From: an uncultured Erysipelotrichaceae bacterium | GTDB lineage: Bacteria > Bacillota_I > Bacilli_A > RF39 > UBA660 | Length of the DNA: 64,000 nt | Reading direction: 5' to 3' | Assembly (NCBI GenBank): GCA_902793375.1 | Contig: CADBDE010000008.1 | Span: forward strand, 1 to 64,000 | In this document: one piece after another, positions 46,889-57,471 of the stretch | Layout of the letters: the number at the start of each line of letters is the position of its first letter | Numbering within the stretch: position 1 is the stretch's first letter | The notes under the pieces: generated by a model | What the model was told of the DNA's origin: nothing | Databases searched by the model: none | Seen by the model: the letters and a program-made list of their open reading frames with translations, nothing else | Made by a program: the position numbers and the translations under genes

Positions 46889-47408
46889 TGACTTATTTTT
46901 TTTAATTGCTATTATATATAATTGGTAAAGTTTTTCTTTACAAATCTTTTGTAATTATTTAGTTTATTTTAGTATTTATTTAGTATAGTATTTATCTTTA
47001 GTAGAGTATATTAGTATGTTTATCAAGGGTAATACTTGGTAGTAAATTATATATAAGGAATAATTATAGGCTATTTATTATTATTTAATATATTCTAAAA
47101 TATAGTATTTTGATTTTATAAGAGATGCAAACTTATAGATTCAAGTTCGTGGTATTATAGTATTATCATTTATTATTTGAGGTAAATATGCTTTTATATT
47201 TTATTAATTATATTTATTATATTAGATAAGTATTAATTTAAATTGGGTAGTTATAAGAGTAGGTATTACTTGGCCTGTTTTATTAATGATTGTAGATCTA
47301 TTACTGGATAATAGAATATAGTCCAAATAATTTGAATATATTATTAATCTAATTGTTTAATTAATAAAATAGACAATTTAGTATCTAAGTCCCTTTTGGG
47401 ACTTTTTT
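46889..47408 (+). ncRNA. Possible non-coding transcript of unknown class
   Basis: About 520 bases without a supported reading frame. It opens with TTGACT followed at about 18 bases by AT-rich -10-like sequence and closes with a strong terminator (AAGTCCC-TTTT-GGGACTT plus T-run at 47387-47408). The segments GGTAATACTTGG (about 47030) and GGTATTACTTGG (about 47260) are near repeats and partly complementary. No tRNA, RNase P, SRP or tmRNA signature was recognised. The existence of the transcript is inferred. Confidence 0.35.
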
Positions 47409-47410
47409 CT

Positions 47411-47438
47411 TTGTATATTTATAATATTTTGATATAAT
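47411..47438 (+). promoter_or_regulatory. Promoter of the patatin gene
   Basis: TTGTAT at 47411-47416, 16 bases, then TATAAT at 47433-47438 preceded by TGA (extended -10). Confidence 0.65.
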
Positions 47439-47465
47439 TAATAATGTGGGTAATAGGTGAATTAT

Positions 47466-48314
47466 ATGAAGACATGTTTAGTACTTGAAGGAGGAGCTTT
47501 AAGAGGTTTATATACCGCTGGAGTTCTTGATTATTTAATGGATAAGAAAGTTAATGTAGATTGTATCATAGGAGTTAGTGCAGGAGCATTATTTGGAGTT
47601 AATTATTTTTCTAATCAAAGAGGAAGAGGACTAAGATATAATCTTAAATATTGTAATGATAAAAGGTATATGAGTATAAGATCATTATTATTAACTGGAA
47701 ACATTGTTAATAAGAATTTTGCATATTATAAAGTATCTAATATTTTAGATCCTTTCGATGATGAAACATTTAGAAAAAGTAAAAAGATATTTTATTCTGT
47801 TGCTACTAATATAGAAACAGGAGAAGCTGAATATATGAAAATAAATAGCCCTTTAATGCAAATGGAAGAATTAAGAGCAACTTCTGCTATGCCTATGTTA
47901 TCAAGAATAATAAAAATAGGAAATAATAAGTATTTAGATGGAGCAGTAGCAGATTCTATTCCAGTTAAAAAAGCAATTGAATTAGGATACGATAGAATAG
48001 TAGTAGTACTAACTCAACCAGATGGTTTTAGAAAACCTGAATTAACTGATAAAAATATGAAAAAAATAATGATTAAGTATAAAAAATATCCTAAGTTTGT
48101 AAAAACAATGCTTAATAGATGTGATAATTACAATAAAACACTAGATTTTATAAAAGAATTAGAGAATAAAAAAGAAATATTTGTTATTAGACCAAGTGAA
48201 GATATTAATGTAGATGCAATAAAGAAAACAAAAGAAGATTTACAAAGAGTATATGATGTTGGATTTAATGATATGAAAAAGTGCTATAAATACTTAAATA
48301 AGTATCTAACCTAA
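47466..48314 (+). CDS. Patatin-like phospholipase
   Basis: A 282-residue serine hydrolase. Family motifs: oxyanion loop EGGALRG, nucleophile GVSAG with Ser38, and the catalytic Asp in LDGAV (Asp158). It resembles the bacterial RssA/YjjU-like patatin group. It would release fatty acids from membrane lipids, and the acyl-CoA ligase and two acyltransferases that follow could re-use them. AGGTG precedes the ATG at 47466. Confidence 0.9.
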   Translation: MKTCLVLEGGALRGLYTAGVLDYLMDKKVNVDCIIGVSAGALFGVNYFSNQRGRGLRYNLKYCNDKRYMSIRSLLLTGNIVNKNFAYYKVSNILDPFDDETFRKSKKIFYSVATNIETGEAEYMKINSPLMQMEELRATSAMPMLSRIIKIGNNKYLDGAVADSIPVKKAIELGYDRIVVVLTQPDGFRKPELTDKNMKKIMIKYKKYPKFVKTMLNRCDNYNKTLDFIKELENKKEIFVIRPSEDINVDAIKKTKEDLQRVYDVGFNDMKKCYKYLNKYLT

Positions 48315-48379
48315 GGACTTTATAATTTTTATAAAATATGATATAATGATTTAGGTTTCGCTTAAAAGGAAGTGAAATA

Positions 48380-48970
48380 ATGAAAAAATATAAAGATCCA
48401 TTATTATATAAAATTGTTAGACCAATAGGTAGTGGATTATTTAAAATATTATATAGACCAAAAATAATTGGAAAAGAAAAAATTCCTAAAACTGGTAGAA
48501 TAGTATTGGCTGGAAATCATAAAAATAATTTGGATTGTATGATGGTTATAGCTTCTACTAAAAGATGTGTTCATTTTTTAGCAAAAATTGAATTATTTAA
48601 AGGACCATTAGGCTGGTTTTTTAAAGCAATGGGATTAATACCTGTTAAAAGAAAAATGAAAGATGGGAAAGCACTTCCTGAATCTATTAAATATTTAGAG
48701 AATGAAAAACTTATTGGTATATTTCCTGAAGCAACATTTAATAGAGGAGAAGGTGTAATTCTTCCATTTAAAATAGGAGCTGTTAAAATGGCTCATGATA
48801 CAAATACAAAAATAGTTCCTTTTGTTATAAAAGGAGACTATAAGTTATTTAGAAAAAGGGTAAGAATAGTGTTCTTTGACCCATTTGAAGTTAAATCAGA
48901 TAATTTAGATAAAGAAAATGAGAAGTTTATGAAATTTATAAAAAAGCAATTAACCGATAGTGAGGTATAA
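48380..48970 (+). CDS. 1-acyl-sn-glycerol-3-phosphate acyltransferase-like (PlsC), first copy
   Basis: A 196-residue acyltransferase with NHKNNLD (the HX4D catalytic motif), LFKGPLGWFFKAMGLIPVKR and FPEATFNRGEG (second conserved block, changed from the usual FPEGTR). It likely makes phosphatidic acid. It has its own TATAAT at 48342-48347 and AAGGAAGTG before the ATG. It is two bases upstream of the ligase gene. Confidence 0.85.
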   Translation: MKKYKDPLLYKIVRPIGSGLFKILYRPKIIGKEKIPKTGRIVLAGNHKNNLDCMMVIASTKRCVHFLAKIELFKGPLGWFFKAMGLIPVKRKMKDGKALPESIKYLENEKLIGIFPEATFNRGEGVILPFKIGAVKMAHDTNTKIVPFVIKGDYKLFRKRVRIVFFDPFEVKSDNLDKENEKFMKFIKKQLTDSEV

Positions 48971-48972
48971 CT

Positions 48973-50706
48973 ATGAAAATATTAGATATTTTTAAATTTG
49001 GTAAAAAAAATGATTATTCTAAATGGAATGAAATATATAAACAAGAAAAATTAAAATTTAAAGTTCCTGAAGGATCTATTTATACTTTGATTCGTGATCA
49101 AGTTAAAGATAGAGAAGGAATAACTGCATATACTTATTTTGGACATTCTGTTTCATATAGAGAATTTATGCGACAAATTGATAATGCTGCAAAAGCTTTT
49201 AGAAGTCAAGGTATAAGAAAAGGTGATGTAGTTACTATTTGTATGCCTAACACTCCAGAAGCTGTAATATCTTTTTATGCATTAAATAAAATTGGTGCTA
49301 TATCTAGTATGATACATCCTTTGTCAAGTGAACAAGAAATAAAAAATTACTTAATTAGTACTGGTAGTGTTATGCTTGTTATGATTGATTTATGTTATGA
49401 AAAAGTAGCAGGTATTATTAGAGAGACAGATGTATATAAAACAATTATTGTTTCAGCTGGTAGAAGTATGTCAATGCATATGAAACTTGGTTATATGCTT
49501 ACTAAAAGTTATAAAATTAAAAAGCCTTTCTTTCAAGGTGAATATCTTCGCTGGAATGATTTTATAGCAAAAGGAAATAATTATAATGGTAGAGTTGAAT
49601 TTGATGTAGATAAGGATACTCCAGCTGTTATACTTCATAGTGGAGGAACTACTGGTACCCCTAAAGGAATAGTATTATCAAATGGTAATTTTAATTCTGA
49701 AGCTGAACAAATTAAAATGTTATTTACTGAATTAGTACCAAGTGATAAAGTACTTGCTATTATGCCAGTATTCCATGCATTTGGACTTGCTGTATCAATT
49801 CATGGAGTATTCCATATTGGAGCATGTGTAGATTTAATTCCTCAGTTTGATGCTAAACACTTTGATGATTTAATTATTAAGCATAATCCAGCAATTATTG
49901 TAGGTGTTCCAACTTTATTTGAAGCACTATTAAATACAAATAATAAAAAGATGGATTTATCTAGTTTAAAATATATTATAAGTGGAGGAGATTCACTTTC
50001 AGAGTCTCTTGCAAATAAAGTAAATGATTATTTGAAAGAACATAATTGTAAAAATAAAGTTATGCAAGGATATGGTTTATCTGAAGCAAGTGGTGCAGTA
50101 ATCCTTGCTTATGGAAAACATAATGTTATTGGAAGTATTGGAATACCTTTTCCTGGAACAGTTGCTAAGATTGTTAAACCACATACAACTGAAGAAGTTG
50201 AAAAACCAGGTGATACTGGAGAAATATGTATTAGTGGACCAACAGTTATGATGGGATATTATAATAATGAAAAAGAAACAAATGATGCTTTACAAATACA
50301 TGATGATAATAAGATTTGGTTACATACTGGAGATATGGGATACATTAGAAAAGATGGTGTTATATTCTATCAAAGTAGATTAAAAAGAATGATTATATCT
50401 TCTGGATATAATGTATATCCACAACAAATTGAAACAGTTATTGAGTCTCATGAAGCAGTTATGAAGTGTACGGTTATAGGTATTCCTCATAAATATAAAG
50501 TACAAGTTGCTAAGGCAATTATAGTACTAAAAAATGGGTATACTGAATCATCTAGTATAAAGAAAAGTATTAAAGAATTGTGTGAAAAGAATTTATCTAG
50601 ATTTTCTCTTCCATACGAATATGAATTTAGAAAATCACTTCCAAAGACTTTAATTGGTAAAGTAGATTTTAAAAAGCTTGCTGAAGAAGAGGAGAATAAA
50701 GAATAG
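48973..50706 (+). CDS. Long-chain acyl-CoA synthetase-like AMP-binding enzyme
   Basis: A 577-residue adenylate-forming enzyme. The AMP-binding motif HSGGTTGTPKGIVLS, GYGLSEASGA, TGDMGYIRKDG and the C-terminal GKVDFKKL Lys region are all present. The substrate is probably a fatty acid, judged by its position between two PlsC genes. No acyl-carrier protein gene is adjacent. Confidence 0.88.
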   Translation: MKILDIFKFGKKNDYSKWNEIYKQEKLKFKVPEGSIYTLIRDQVKDREGITAYTYFGHSVSYREFMRQIDNAAKAFRSQGIRKGDVVTICMPNTPEAVISFYALNKIGAISSMIHPLSSEQEIKNYLISTGSVMLVMIDLCYEKVAGIIRETDVYKTIIVSAGRSMSMHMKLGYMLTKSYKIKKPFFQGEYLRWNDFIAKGNNYNGRVEFDVDKDTPAVILHSGGTTGTPKGIVLSNGNFNSEAEQIKMLFTELVPSDKVLAIMPVFHAFGLAVSIHGVFHIGACVDLIPQFDAKHFDDLIIKHNPAIIVGVPTLFEALLNTNNKKMDLSSLKYIISGGDSLSESLANKVNDYLKEHNCKNKVMQGYGLSEASGAVILAYGKHNVIGSIGIPFPGTVAKIVKPHTTEEVEKPGDTGEICISGPTVMMGYYNNEKETNDALQIHDDNKIWLHTGDMGYIRKDGVIFYQSRLKRMIISSGYNVYPQQIETVIESHEAVMKCTVIGIPHKYKVQVAKAIIVLKNGYTESSSIKKSIKELCEKNLSRFSLPYEYEFRKSLPKTLIGKVDFKKLAEEEENKE

Positions 50707-50707
50707 T

Positions 50708-51319
50708 ATGAGTGATAATATTAATGATAGAGAGAAATTACCAGAAAGAGGTTATAAGTTCTTAAAAGGAGCTTTAGGATGGTTTTATAAGTTTTGGTAC
50801 AATCCAAAAGTATATGGAGCTGAAAACATTCCAATGGATGGACCAGTTTTAGTAACTGCTAATCATAAACACGTAATGGATCAATGTTCAATAATAGTCA
50901 AGACTAAAAGAGTAATTCATTATATGGCTAAAAAAGAATATTTTGAAGGAAAAGCAGCTTGGTTTTTCAAAATGGCAGGATGTATTTGTGTAGATAGAAG
51001 TATTCATGATGATACTGCTAAAGGAGCTGCTTTAAGAACTCTTGAACAAGGTGGTGCTATTGGGCTTTTTCCAGAGGGAACAAGGAATAAAACAGATGCT
51101 TTCTTACTTCCATTTAAGTTTGGAGCTGTGTCTATGGCACAAAAAACTGATGCTTATTTAGTACCTGTTGGAATAAGTGGAGATTATAAATTTAGAAGTA
51201 AAAATTTAAGACTTTATATAGGGAAACCATTTAAAGTAGGAAAGATGACTTTAGAAGAAGCTAATGAAAAACTTGCTAAAGAAATTGGTGAATTAATGAA
51301 AAAAGGAAATAATAATTAA
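50708..51319 (+). CDS. 1-acyl-sn-glycerol-3-phosphate acyltransferase-like (PlsC), second copy
   Basis: A 203-residue acyltransferase paralog with the HX4D motif NHKHVMD, ADDED variation FPEGTRNKTDAFLLPFKFGA (canonical second block) and GVSMAQKTDA-like third block. It follows the ligase by one base, so the three are one transcript. The start at 50708 has a GGAG only at 13 bases, so initiation may rely on coupling. It is closer to standard PlsC than the first copy. Confidence 0.88.
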   Translation: MSDNINDREKLPERGYKFLKGALGWFYKFWYNPKVYGAENIPMDGPVLVTANHKHVMDQCSIIVKTKRVIHYMAKKEYFEGKAAWFFKMAGCICVDRSIHDDTAKGAALRTLEQGGAIGLFPEGTRNKTDAFLLPFKFGAVSMAQKTDAYLVPVGISGDYKFRSKNLRLYIGKPFKVGKMTLEEANEKLAKEIGELMKKGNNN

Positions 51320-51345
51320 TATAATTATTATTTTTTTTTTTTTGT
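51309..51345 (+). terminator. Intrinsic terminator of the lipid cassette
   Basis: AATAATAATT/AATTATTATT hairpin followed by a run of T. Confidence 0.7.
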
Positions 51346-51428
51346 TTATAAACTAAATCTTATAAGATCGATTATAATAAAAAAAATGTAGTATTATATT
51401 ATTAGTTATAATATTTGGAGAATTTAGG

Positions 51429-51743
51429 GGAGAAATATCACAAGACTTTTTAAAATTTAAGAATAGTGTTGTTTCTAGTATTACAGGAGAATTAAGTGGA
51501 ATATTATCAAAATGTAGTGGATTAATTGGGAAAATAGAAGAACTTGAAAGTATTAATAAAGAAATTGAATCATTACAATCTATTATCAGTATGAATAGTG
51601 GAGATGCAGAATATCATTTATATAATGATCAATGGACACATGGTAATGTTGGTGATTTAGCATTTGCCGAAAAAGTAAAAGATGAGATGTGTAAATTAGA
51701 ACCTATTTTTATTGACTTGAATGAAAAATATGTAGTATTATGA
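51429..51743 (+). pseudogene. Decayed copy of the WXG-operon hydrolase gene
   Basis: One frame of about 104 codons without a start codon, matching three separate pieces of the gene at 53504-54790: FLKFKNSV (its N-terminus), then SSITGELSGILSKCSGLIGKI (its helical part) and finally DAEYHLYNDQWTHGNVGDLA (its C-terminus). Two internal deletions removed the rest, including the nucleophile region, and the start ATG is replaced by GGGGAG. The TATAAT at 51407 may still drive the downstream operon. It shows recent duplication and loss of this effector type. Confidence 0.8.
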
Positions 51744-51758
51744 TAATAGGTGATAATT

Positions 51759-52889
51759 ATGGATAACGATGATAATATAGAAGAATTATCAGAAGAGACC
51801 TTGGTTGTAAAATCGGATGGAATTAATGATGTTTGCTCTAGTTGGTCTTCTTCGATTTCTTCATTAAACCTTGGGTCTATTAATGTTGCAGGAACTTTTG
51901 CTCCTTTAACAGAAAATGGAATAGCAACAGGATTAATACCTAGCTTAGCTGAAGCTATTAAAAAACTTGAATCTTCATCTCAAGAGATTTCAGGAACAAT
52001 TACTAGTTTAGTTGAAGAACAACAAGATATAGATACAAGAGGAGAAAGCGATGCTAGTAATAGAACAACTTTTAATACAACTGGCGGCGGAGGCACTAGA
52101 GGTTCTAATAGTACCGTTGAAACTAGTTATGATGAGACAGAAAATAATGAATTAGTTGAAGATTTTAAAAACGAAAATGAAAATGTAGAAATGGACGATG
52201 AAGAAGCAATTGGTGCAGCTGCATCACTTGAAAAATTACGTACTGAATTTGACAATGAAATAACGAAATTAGATGATGATAGTCAAATTGGATTTATAAA
52301 TGATTTGATAAATATTTCTGGACGTTCTTTAAGTGAATTATTATATGATGAAAAATATTCTCAGTATTTAAAAGAAAAAGTATTAAATAGTGTATATTTA
52401 ACTGATGATTTAAAGAATATCATTTCTCAAATGGATGAGAATGAAGTTCAGGTTTGTATAAAAAATATGTTAACTAACGGAGATGCAATAACTGATTTTT
52501 CTAAAATTGTATTAACTGTATTTGAAAGTAGTTTAAATAGTAATACAAGTGATTATTTATCATCTCAAAAAGCTGATGAATTATTTAGTTCATTATCAAA
52601 TATTTCAGAAGATAAAGTTCAGGAAGGTTTATCAAATTTATATATGGGAAATGTTGATGATAGTGTAAGTAATGAAGTGATTTATTTTACGAGAAATTAT
52701 ATAGATGTCTTAGCTACTGCAGAGAACACTACAAGTGAAGATATTTTATCTAATTCAAAGTATAAAGAAATACTAGATGTATGTACAAAAGATTTGAAAA
52801 AAACATTTTCTTATTTAAAAGCATCAAATGGTTTAGGACAAGAAGTTTCTAAAAATTTATGTTCTAAGTTGATGATTGAGGAGAGTTAA
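51759..52889 (+). CDS. WXG-like protein with helical C-terminal domain
   Basis: A 376-residue protein. The N-terminal part (SDGINDVCSSWSSSISSL to about residue 90) resembles WXG100-like helical hairpins, then a disordered Gly/Thr/Ser/Glu linker, then a helical domain of about 220 residues (from about 155) not recognised. It lacks a signal peptide. It is first in a tight operon with two small WXG proteins and a hydrolase, pointing to type VII-like export. AGGTGA precedes the ATG. Confidence 0.7.
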   Translation: MDNDDNIEELSEETLVVKSDGINDVCSSWSSSISSLNLGSINVAGTFAPLTENGIATGLIPSLAEAIKKLESSSQEISGTITSLVEEQQDIDTRGESDASNRTTFNTTGGGGTRGSNSTVETSYDETENNELVEDFKNENENVEMDDEEAIGAAASLEKLRTEFDNEITKLDDDSQIGFINDLINISGRSLSELLYDEKYSQYLKEKVLNSVYLTDDLKNIISQMDENEVQVCIKNMLTNGDAITDFSKIVLTVFESSLNSNTSDYLSSQKADELFSSLSNISEDKVQEGLSNLYMGNVDDSVSNEVIYFTRNYIDVLATAENTTSEDILSNSKYKEILDVCTKDLKKTFSYLKASNGLGQEVSKNLCSKLMIEES

Positions 52890-52890
52890 T

Positions 52891-53196
52891 ATGAGAGATA
52901 TAGTAATTAATTGTAGAAAAGTATATGAAGTTGGCTCACTTTATAAAAATAAATCAGATGAAATTAATATTATAGAGAACAATTTAAAAAAAATTTCAGA
53001 TAATATTAAAAGTGCATGGTCTGGTGCTGATAGTCATAATTTTATTGAATCTTTTGAAGCTCACATATATGAACTTGAAAACTTAAAAAATTATTTAGAA
53101 GGTAATTCTAAGTTATTAAAAAATAATGCTTTAGAACATAATCAGTCAAATAATAAATATGCTTCAAGATTAGAAAGAAGGAATTATAATGGATAA
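52891..53196 (+). CDS. WXG100-family small protein (EsxA-like)
   Basis: A 101-residue protein with a predicted helical hairpin and the WSG turn at 43-45 (SAWSGADSHNFIE), the hallmark of WXG100 proteins, which are substrates or chaperones of type VII secretion. The start has GAGGAG; its end overlaps the next gene by eight bases. The length is typical. Confidence 0.8.
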   Translation: MRDIVINCRKVYEVGSLYKNKSDEINIIENNLKKISDNIKSAWSGADSHNFIESFEAHIYELENLKNYLEGNSKLLKNNALEHNQSNNKYASRLERRNYNG

Positions 53197-53494
53197 TATT
53201 TCTATTAATGTTGAAAGTATTGTTACAGAAACTGAAAAAATAAAAAAAGAAAAAAAGAATTTAGAAGATGTTTTAAATAACCTATATAAACAAACTGATG
53301 CATTAAAAGAATACTGGCAAACAAGAACAAGTGATGAAGTGTTTTCAAGTTTTAGTGATTTTAAAAAACATTTTGAGAATGTAATTAATTATTTGAGCAA
53401 CGATATTGACTTTTTAGAAAAAACTGTTAAAGCATCGTATCAAACAAATGAAGAATTAACAAATAAAGAAATAGACTCTAATATTACAATATAA
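53189..53494 (+). CDS. WXG100-like small protein
   Basis: A 101-residue helical hairpin protein with Trp43 at the turn (EYWQTRTSDEVFSSF), the same position as in the preceding protein; the Gly of WxG is replaced. It could form a heterodimer with its neighbour, as Esx pairs do. Overlapping genes imply co-translation. Confidence 0.72.
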   Translation: MDNISINVESIVTETEKIKKEKKNLEDVLNNLYKQTDALKEYWQTRTSDEVFSSFSDFKKHFENVINYLSNDIDFLEKTVKASYQTNEELTNKEIDSNITI

Positions 53495-53503
53495 GGAGGA
53501 GTT

Positions 53504-54790
53504 ATGGGAATAATTTCAGCAGACTTATTAAAATTTAAAAATAGTGTTGGACCGTCAATTGGAAATATGCAAAGTACTGCTTCAACTTTACAAGACAAAG
53601 TTGGAAATTTACTTAATTTAAATAATAGTGCTAAAAATGGAATAGATTCTTATTATAATAGTGATATGAAAGATGCTGTTTTAAGTTCTTTTGATTCATT
53701 AAATAGTGATTGTAGTTCTGTTGTTTCTAGTATTACAGGAGAATTGAGTGGTATTCTATCTAGTTGTAGTGGATTAATTGGTAAAATAGATGAATTAGAA
53801 AAAATAAATCAAGAAATAGAAAAATTACAAGCTATTATAAATAGTAATCATGGAGATGATGATGGTTCAAGATCAAGAAGAAGTAATGCTCAAAGTCAAC
53901 TAAATCAAAAAAATCAAGAATTTGAATCAAAAGAAAAAGAAGCAGAATCATCTCTTCAAAGTTTAAAATCATCTGGAGGTTCAATTGCATCTACAACAAG
54001 TAGTTCTTCTTTATCTACTGGTAATTCTATTTCAGATGCACCAACTGGAAGTTCATTTAAACTAGAAGAAATAAATGTAAATGGTAAAAAAATGCTTTGT
54101 TATATATATAGACCTAAATATAATAAAGATGTTGGAAAACTTCCTATAAACATGCATATGTATGGAATTGGATTTGATAATAAAGGTACTAACTATATGA
54201 CATATGGACAAATGGGAAAGTATTTAAAAGAAGGTTCAGTTAAACCATCTGGTATTGTAGTTATTCCATATGTTCAAAATGGAAGACAATATGAAAGTAA
54301 AGAATTTCGTGATTTACTTGCTAAACTTCCTTTTGAAGTTGCTAAAAAATATAATGGTGATGAAGAAAGAGTATCCTTATCAGGAACAAGTTATGGAGCA
54401 GTTACTTCATATAGATTAGTTAAGGAAAACCCTGGCAAATTTTCTGCTATTATTGCAGCATGTGGCGCAGGAGATATTGATGAATCGTTTAGTGGTATGA
54501 AAGTAATTAACTATTCAGGTAGACAATCTGCAAATAACCATACTGATTGTAGATATATAAAGAAGCAAACAGAAGCTATTAATGCCGTTGGTGGATCTGC
54601 TGAGTATCATCAATATGATAATCAATGGGCTCATGGAAATATAGGTAATTTAGCATTTGCTGAAACAACAAAAAATGAATCAGGTCAAGTTGTATCTATA
54701 ATTGAAGAAGCATTTAAATATAAAAGAAATAAGAATGCAAGGTCAAATACTACTAAAGCAGATAATTCAAATAAGAAAAAAGGAGCTTAA
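53504..54790 (+). CDS. Putative exported alpha/beta-hydrolase with WXG/LXG-like N-terminus
   Basis: A 428-residue protein. Residues 1 to about 150 are helical and Ser-rich (LLKFKNSVGPSIG, TASTLQDKVG), like the targeting part of type VII effectors; a Ser-rich linker follows. The C-terminal domain is an alpha/beta-hydrolase with the nucleophile elbow GTSYG at 294-298 (Ser296) and a His at 377 (QWAHGN). An esterase, lipase or peptidase activity is plausible. No cognate immunity protein was recognised. It has AAGGAGG, nine bases after the preceding gene. Confidence 0.75.
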   Translation: MGIISADLLKFKNSVGPSIGNMQSTASTLQDKVGNLLNLNNSAKNGIDSYYNSDMKDAVLSSFDSLNSDCSSVVSSITGELSGILSSCSGLIGKIDELEKINQEIEKLQAIINSNHGDDDGSRSRRSNAQSQLNQKNQEFESKEKEAESSLQSLKSSGGSIASTTSSSSLSTGNSISDAPTGSSFKLEEINVNGKKMLCYIYRPKYNKDVGKLPINMHMYGIGFDNKGTNYMTYGQMGKYLKEGSVKPSGIVVIPYVQNGRQYESKEFRDLLAKLPFEVAKKYNGDEERVSLSGTSYGAVTSYRLVKENPGKFSAIIAACGAGDIDESFSGMKVINYSGRQSANNHTDCRYIKKQTEAINAVGGSAEYHQYDNQWAHGNIGNLAFAETTKNESGQVVSIIEEAFKYKRNKNARSNTTKADNSNKKKGA

Positions 54791-54805
54791 GAACTCCTTT
54801 TTTTG
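54776..54805. terminator. Bidirectional terminator
   Basis: AAAAAAGGAGCTTAAGAACTCCTTTTTT hairpin between the WXG operon and the convergent gene. Confidence 0.85.
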
Positions 54806-55996
54806 TTATTGAATTTGTTGTGTGTTTTGTTGCATAGTAGATGAATTTGTTTGTTTCCCTGTTTGTGGGGTAGGAGATGCTTGAATATTCTGTTGCATCA
54901 TTTGTGGAGCTTGTTGTTGTGTATTTTGTTCATTTATCTTCATTTTCATTTGTTCTTGTATATCTAAATTTGGCGCCTGTGTGCTTGGTACTGGAGTTGG
55001 TTCATGTTTTACTTCTTGTTCTTGTGGTTTTACTTCTTGAACTTCTTCTTTTTCTTGGTTTTCGTTATTACTTAGTGCATTATTTACTATTGGACCTTGA
55101 GATAAAGAAATAAAAGAATCTATTGAACTTGCAACTTTTACTTCTTTAGCTTGTCCTTGTACAGTTCCTACGTTACTATCTACACCTAATTGATTACTAA
55201 TATTCATTTTATTATTTTCTTCATTTTGTTCTTGTTTAATTTCTTTTGGCTTTTCTATACTATACATTTCATTCATTTTTGTATTTGCAACATTTAAAGC
55301 ATCTTGCTTAACTGCTTCATAATCAATGTCTTCTGTTTCTAATTCAATCGTATCACTAAAAGCGTAATTTGTTGTAAATAGAAGAATTATTACAAATATT
55401 TCTGCAATGGAAGTTACTGAATATAATTTAGATGTAAATTCATTAGTTTCTTCAACTGTAGAAAAATTAAATCCTCCATAGTTTTTATATCCATAAACAT
55501 TAGGTAATGTATCTACCATATAAGATTTAACTTGAGTAATTATTGCTAATATAACATTTAATACTAATATTCCAACAGCAATATATTTTAAAATAGTAGT
55601 TATTTTATTATTGGCTTTTATAACCATTATAAGTGATAAAGCAGTTACTCCTATAAATGTACTATTTAAGAATTGATATATATTTACTAACCAATCAGCA
55701 TTTGTATCAAATAATGCCATTATGATAGAAATTACAATTGGAATACTCATATAAATAGGAATAATCCTTATAATATAATTATTATCATTTCTTTCCAAGC
55801 AATATGCACATATTGCAATAGATATTATAGGTAATATATTAGTAGTAAATATAGCAAAAATTTTAAAAGCAAACATATAAAAATCATAATTACCTTTGTT
55901 TGTAAGAAGATCTTCTACATCCATAAAAGTTATAATAATTACCATTATTCCACAAAACGCTATTAAAATAGACATTACTCTCATTAAGTTTTTCAT
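54806..55996 (-). CDS. Membrane protein with Gln/Pro-rich cytosolic or extracellular tail
   Basis: A 396-residue protein. About six transmembrane helices lie in the first 215 residues; the remainder is hydrophilic, with Glu/Lys- and Gln-rich low-complexity sequence (for example TQQQAPQMMQQNIQ) that is probably disordered. AAGGAG precedes the ATG at 55996. It converges on the WXG operon from the other side and might be a partner, but there is no direct evidence. No family recognised. Confidence 0.7.
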   Translation of the reverse strand: MKNLMRVMSILIAFCGIMVIIITFMDVEDLLTNKGNYDFYMFAFKIFAIFTTNILPIISIAICAYCLERNDNNYIIRIIPIYMSIPIVISIIMALFDTNADWLVNIYQFLNSTFIGVTALSLIMVIKANNKITTILKYIAVGILVLNVILAIITQVKSYMVDTLPNVYGYKNYGGFNFSTVEETNEFTSKLYSVTSIAEIFVIILLFTTNYAFSDTIELETEDIDYEAVKQDALNVANTKMNEMYSIEKPKEIKQEQNEENNKMNISNQLGVDSNVGTVQGQAKEVKVASSIDSFISLSQGPIVNNALSNNENQEKEEVQEVKPQEQEVKHEPTPVPSTQAPNLDIQEQMKMKINEQNTQQQAPQMMQQNIQASPTPQTGKQTNSSTMQQNTQQIQ

Positions 55997-56046
55997 ATAC
56001 TCAACTCCTTATTATACATATATTAATTTATCACATTTAATGATAT

Positions 56047-56076
56047 TTTACAATATTCATTTCTCTATGATATAAT
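56047..56076 (+). promoter_or_regulatory. Promoter of tgt
   Basis: TTTACA at 56047-56052, 18 bases, then TATAAT at 56071-56076 with TGA before it (extended -10). Confidence 0.7.
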
Positions 56077-56081
56077 GTTAA

Positions 56082-57467
<1,386 letters not shown>

Positions 57468-57471
<4 letters not shown>

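Noticed and set aside
46889-47408. RNase P RNA, tmRNA or SRP RNA
   Set aside because: None of the conserved core motifs of these RNAs was found in the stretch.
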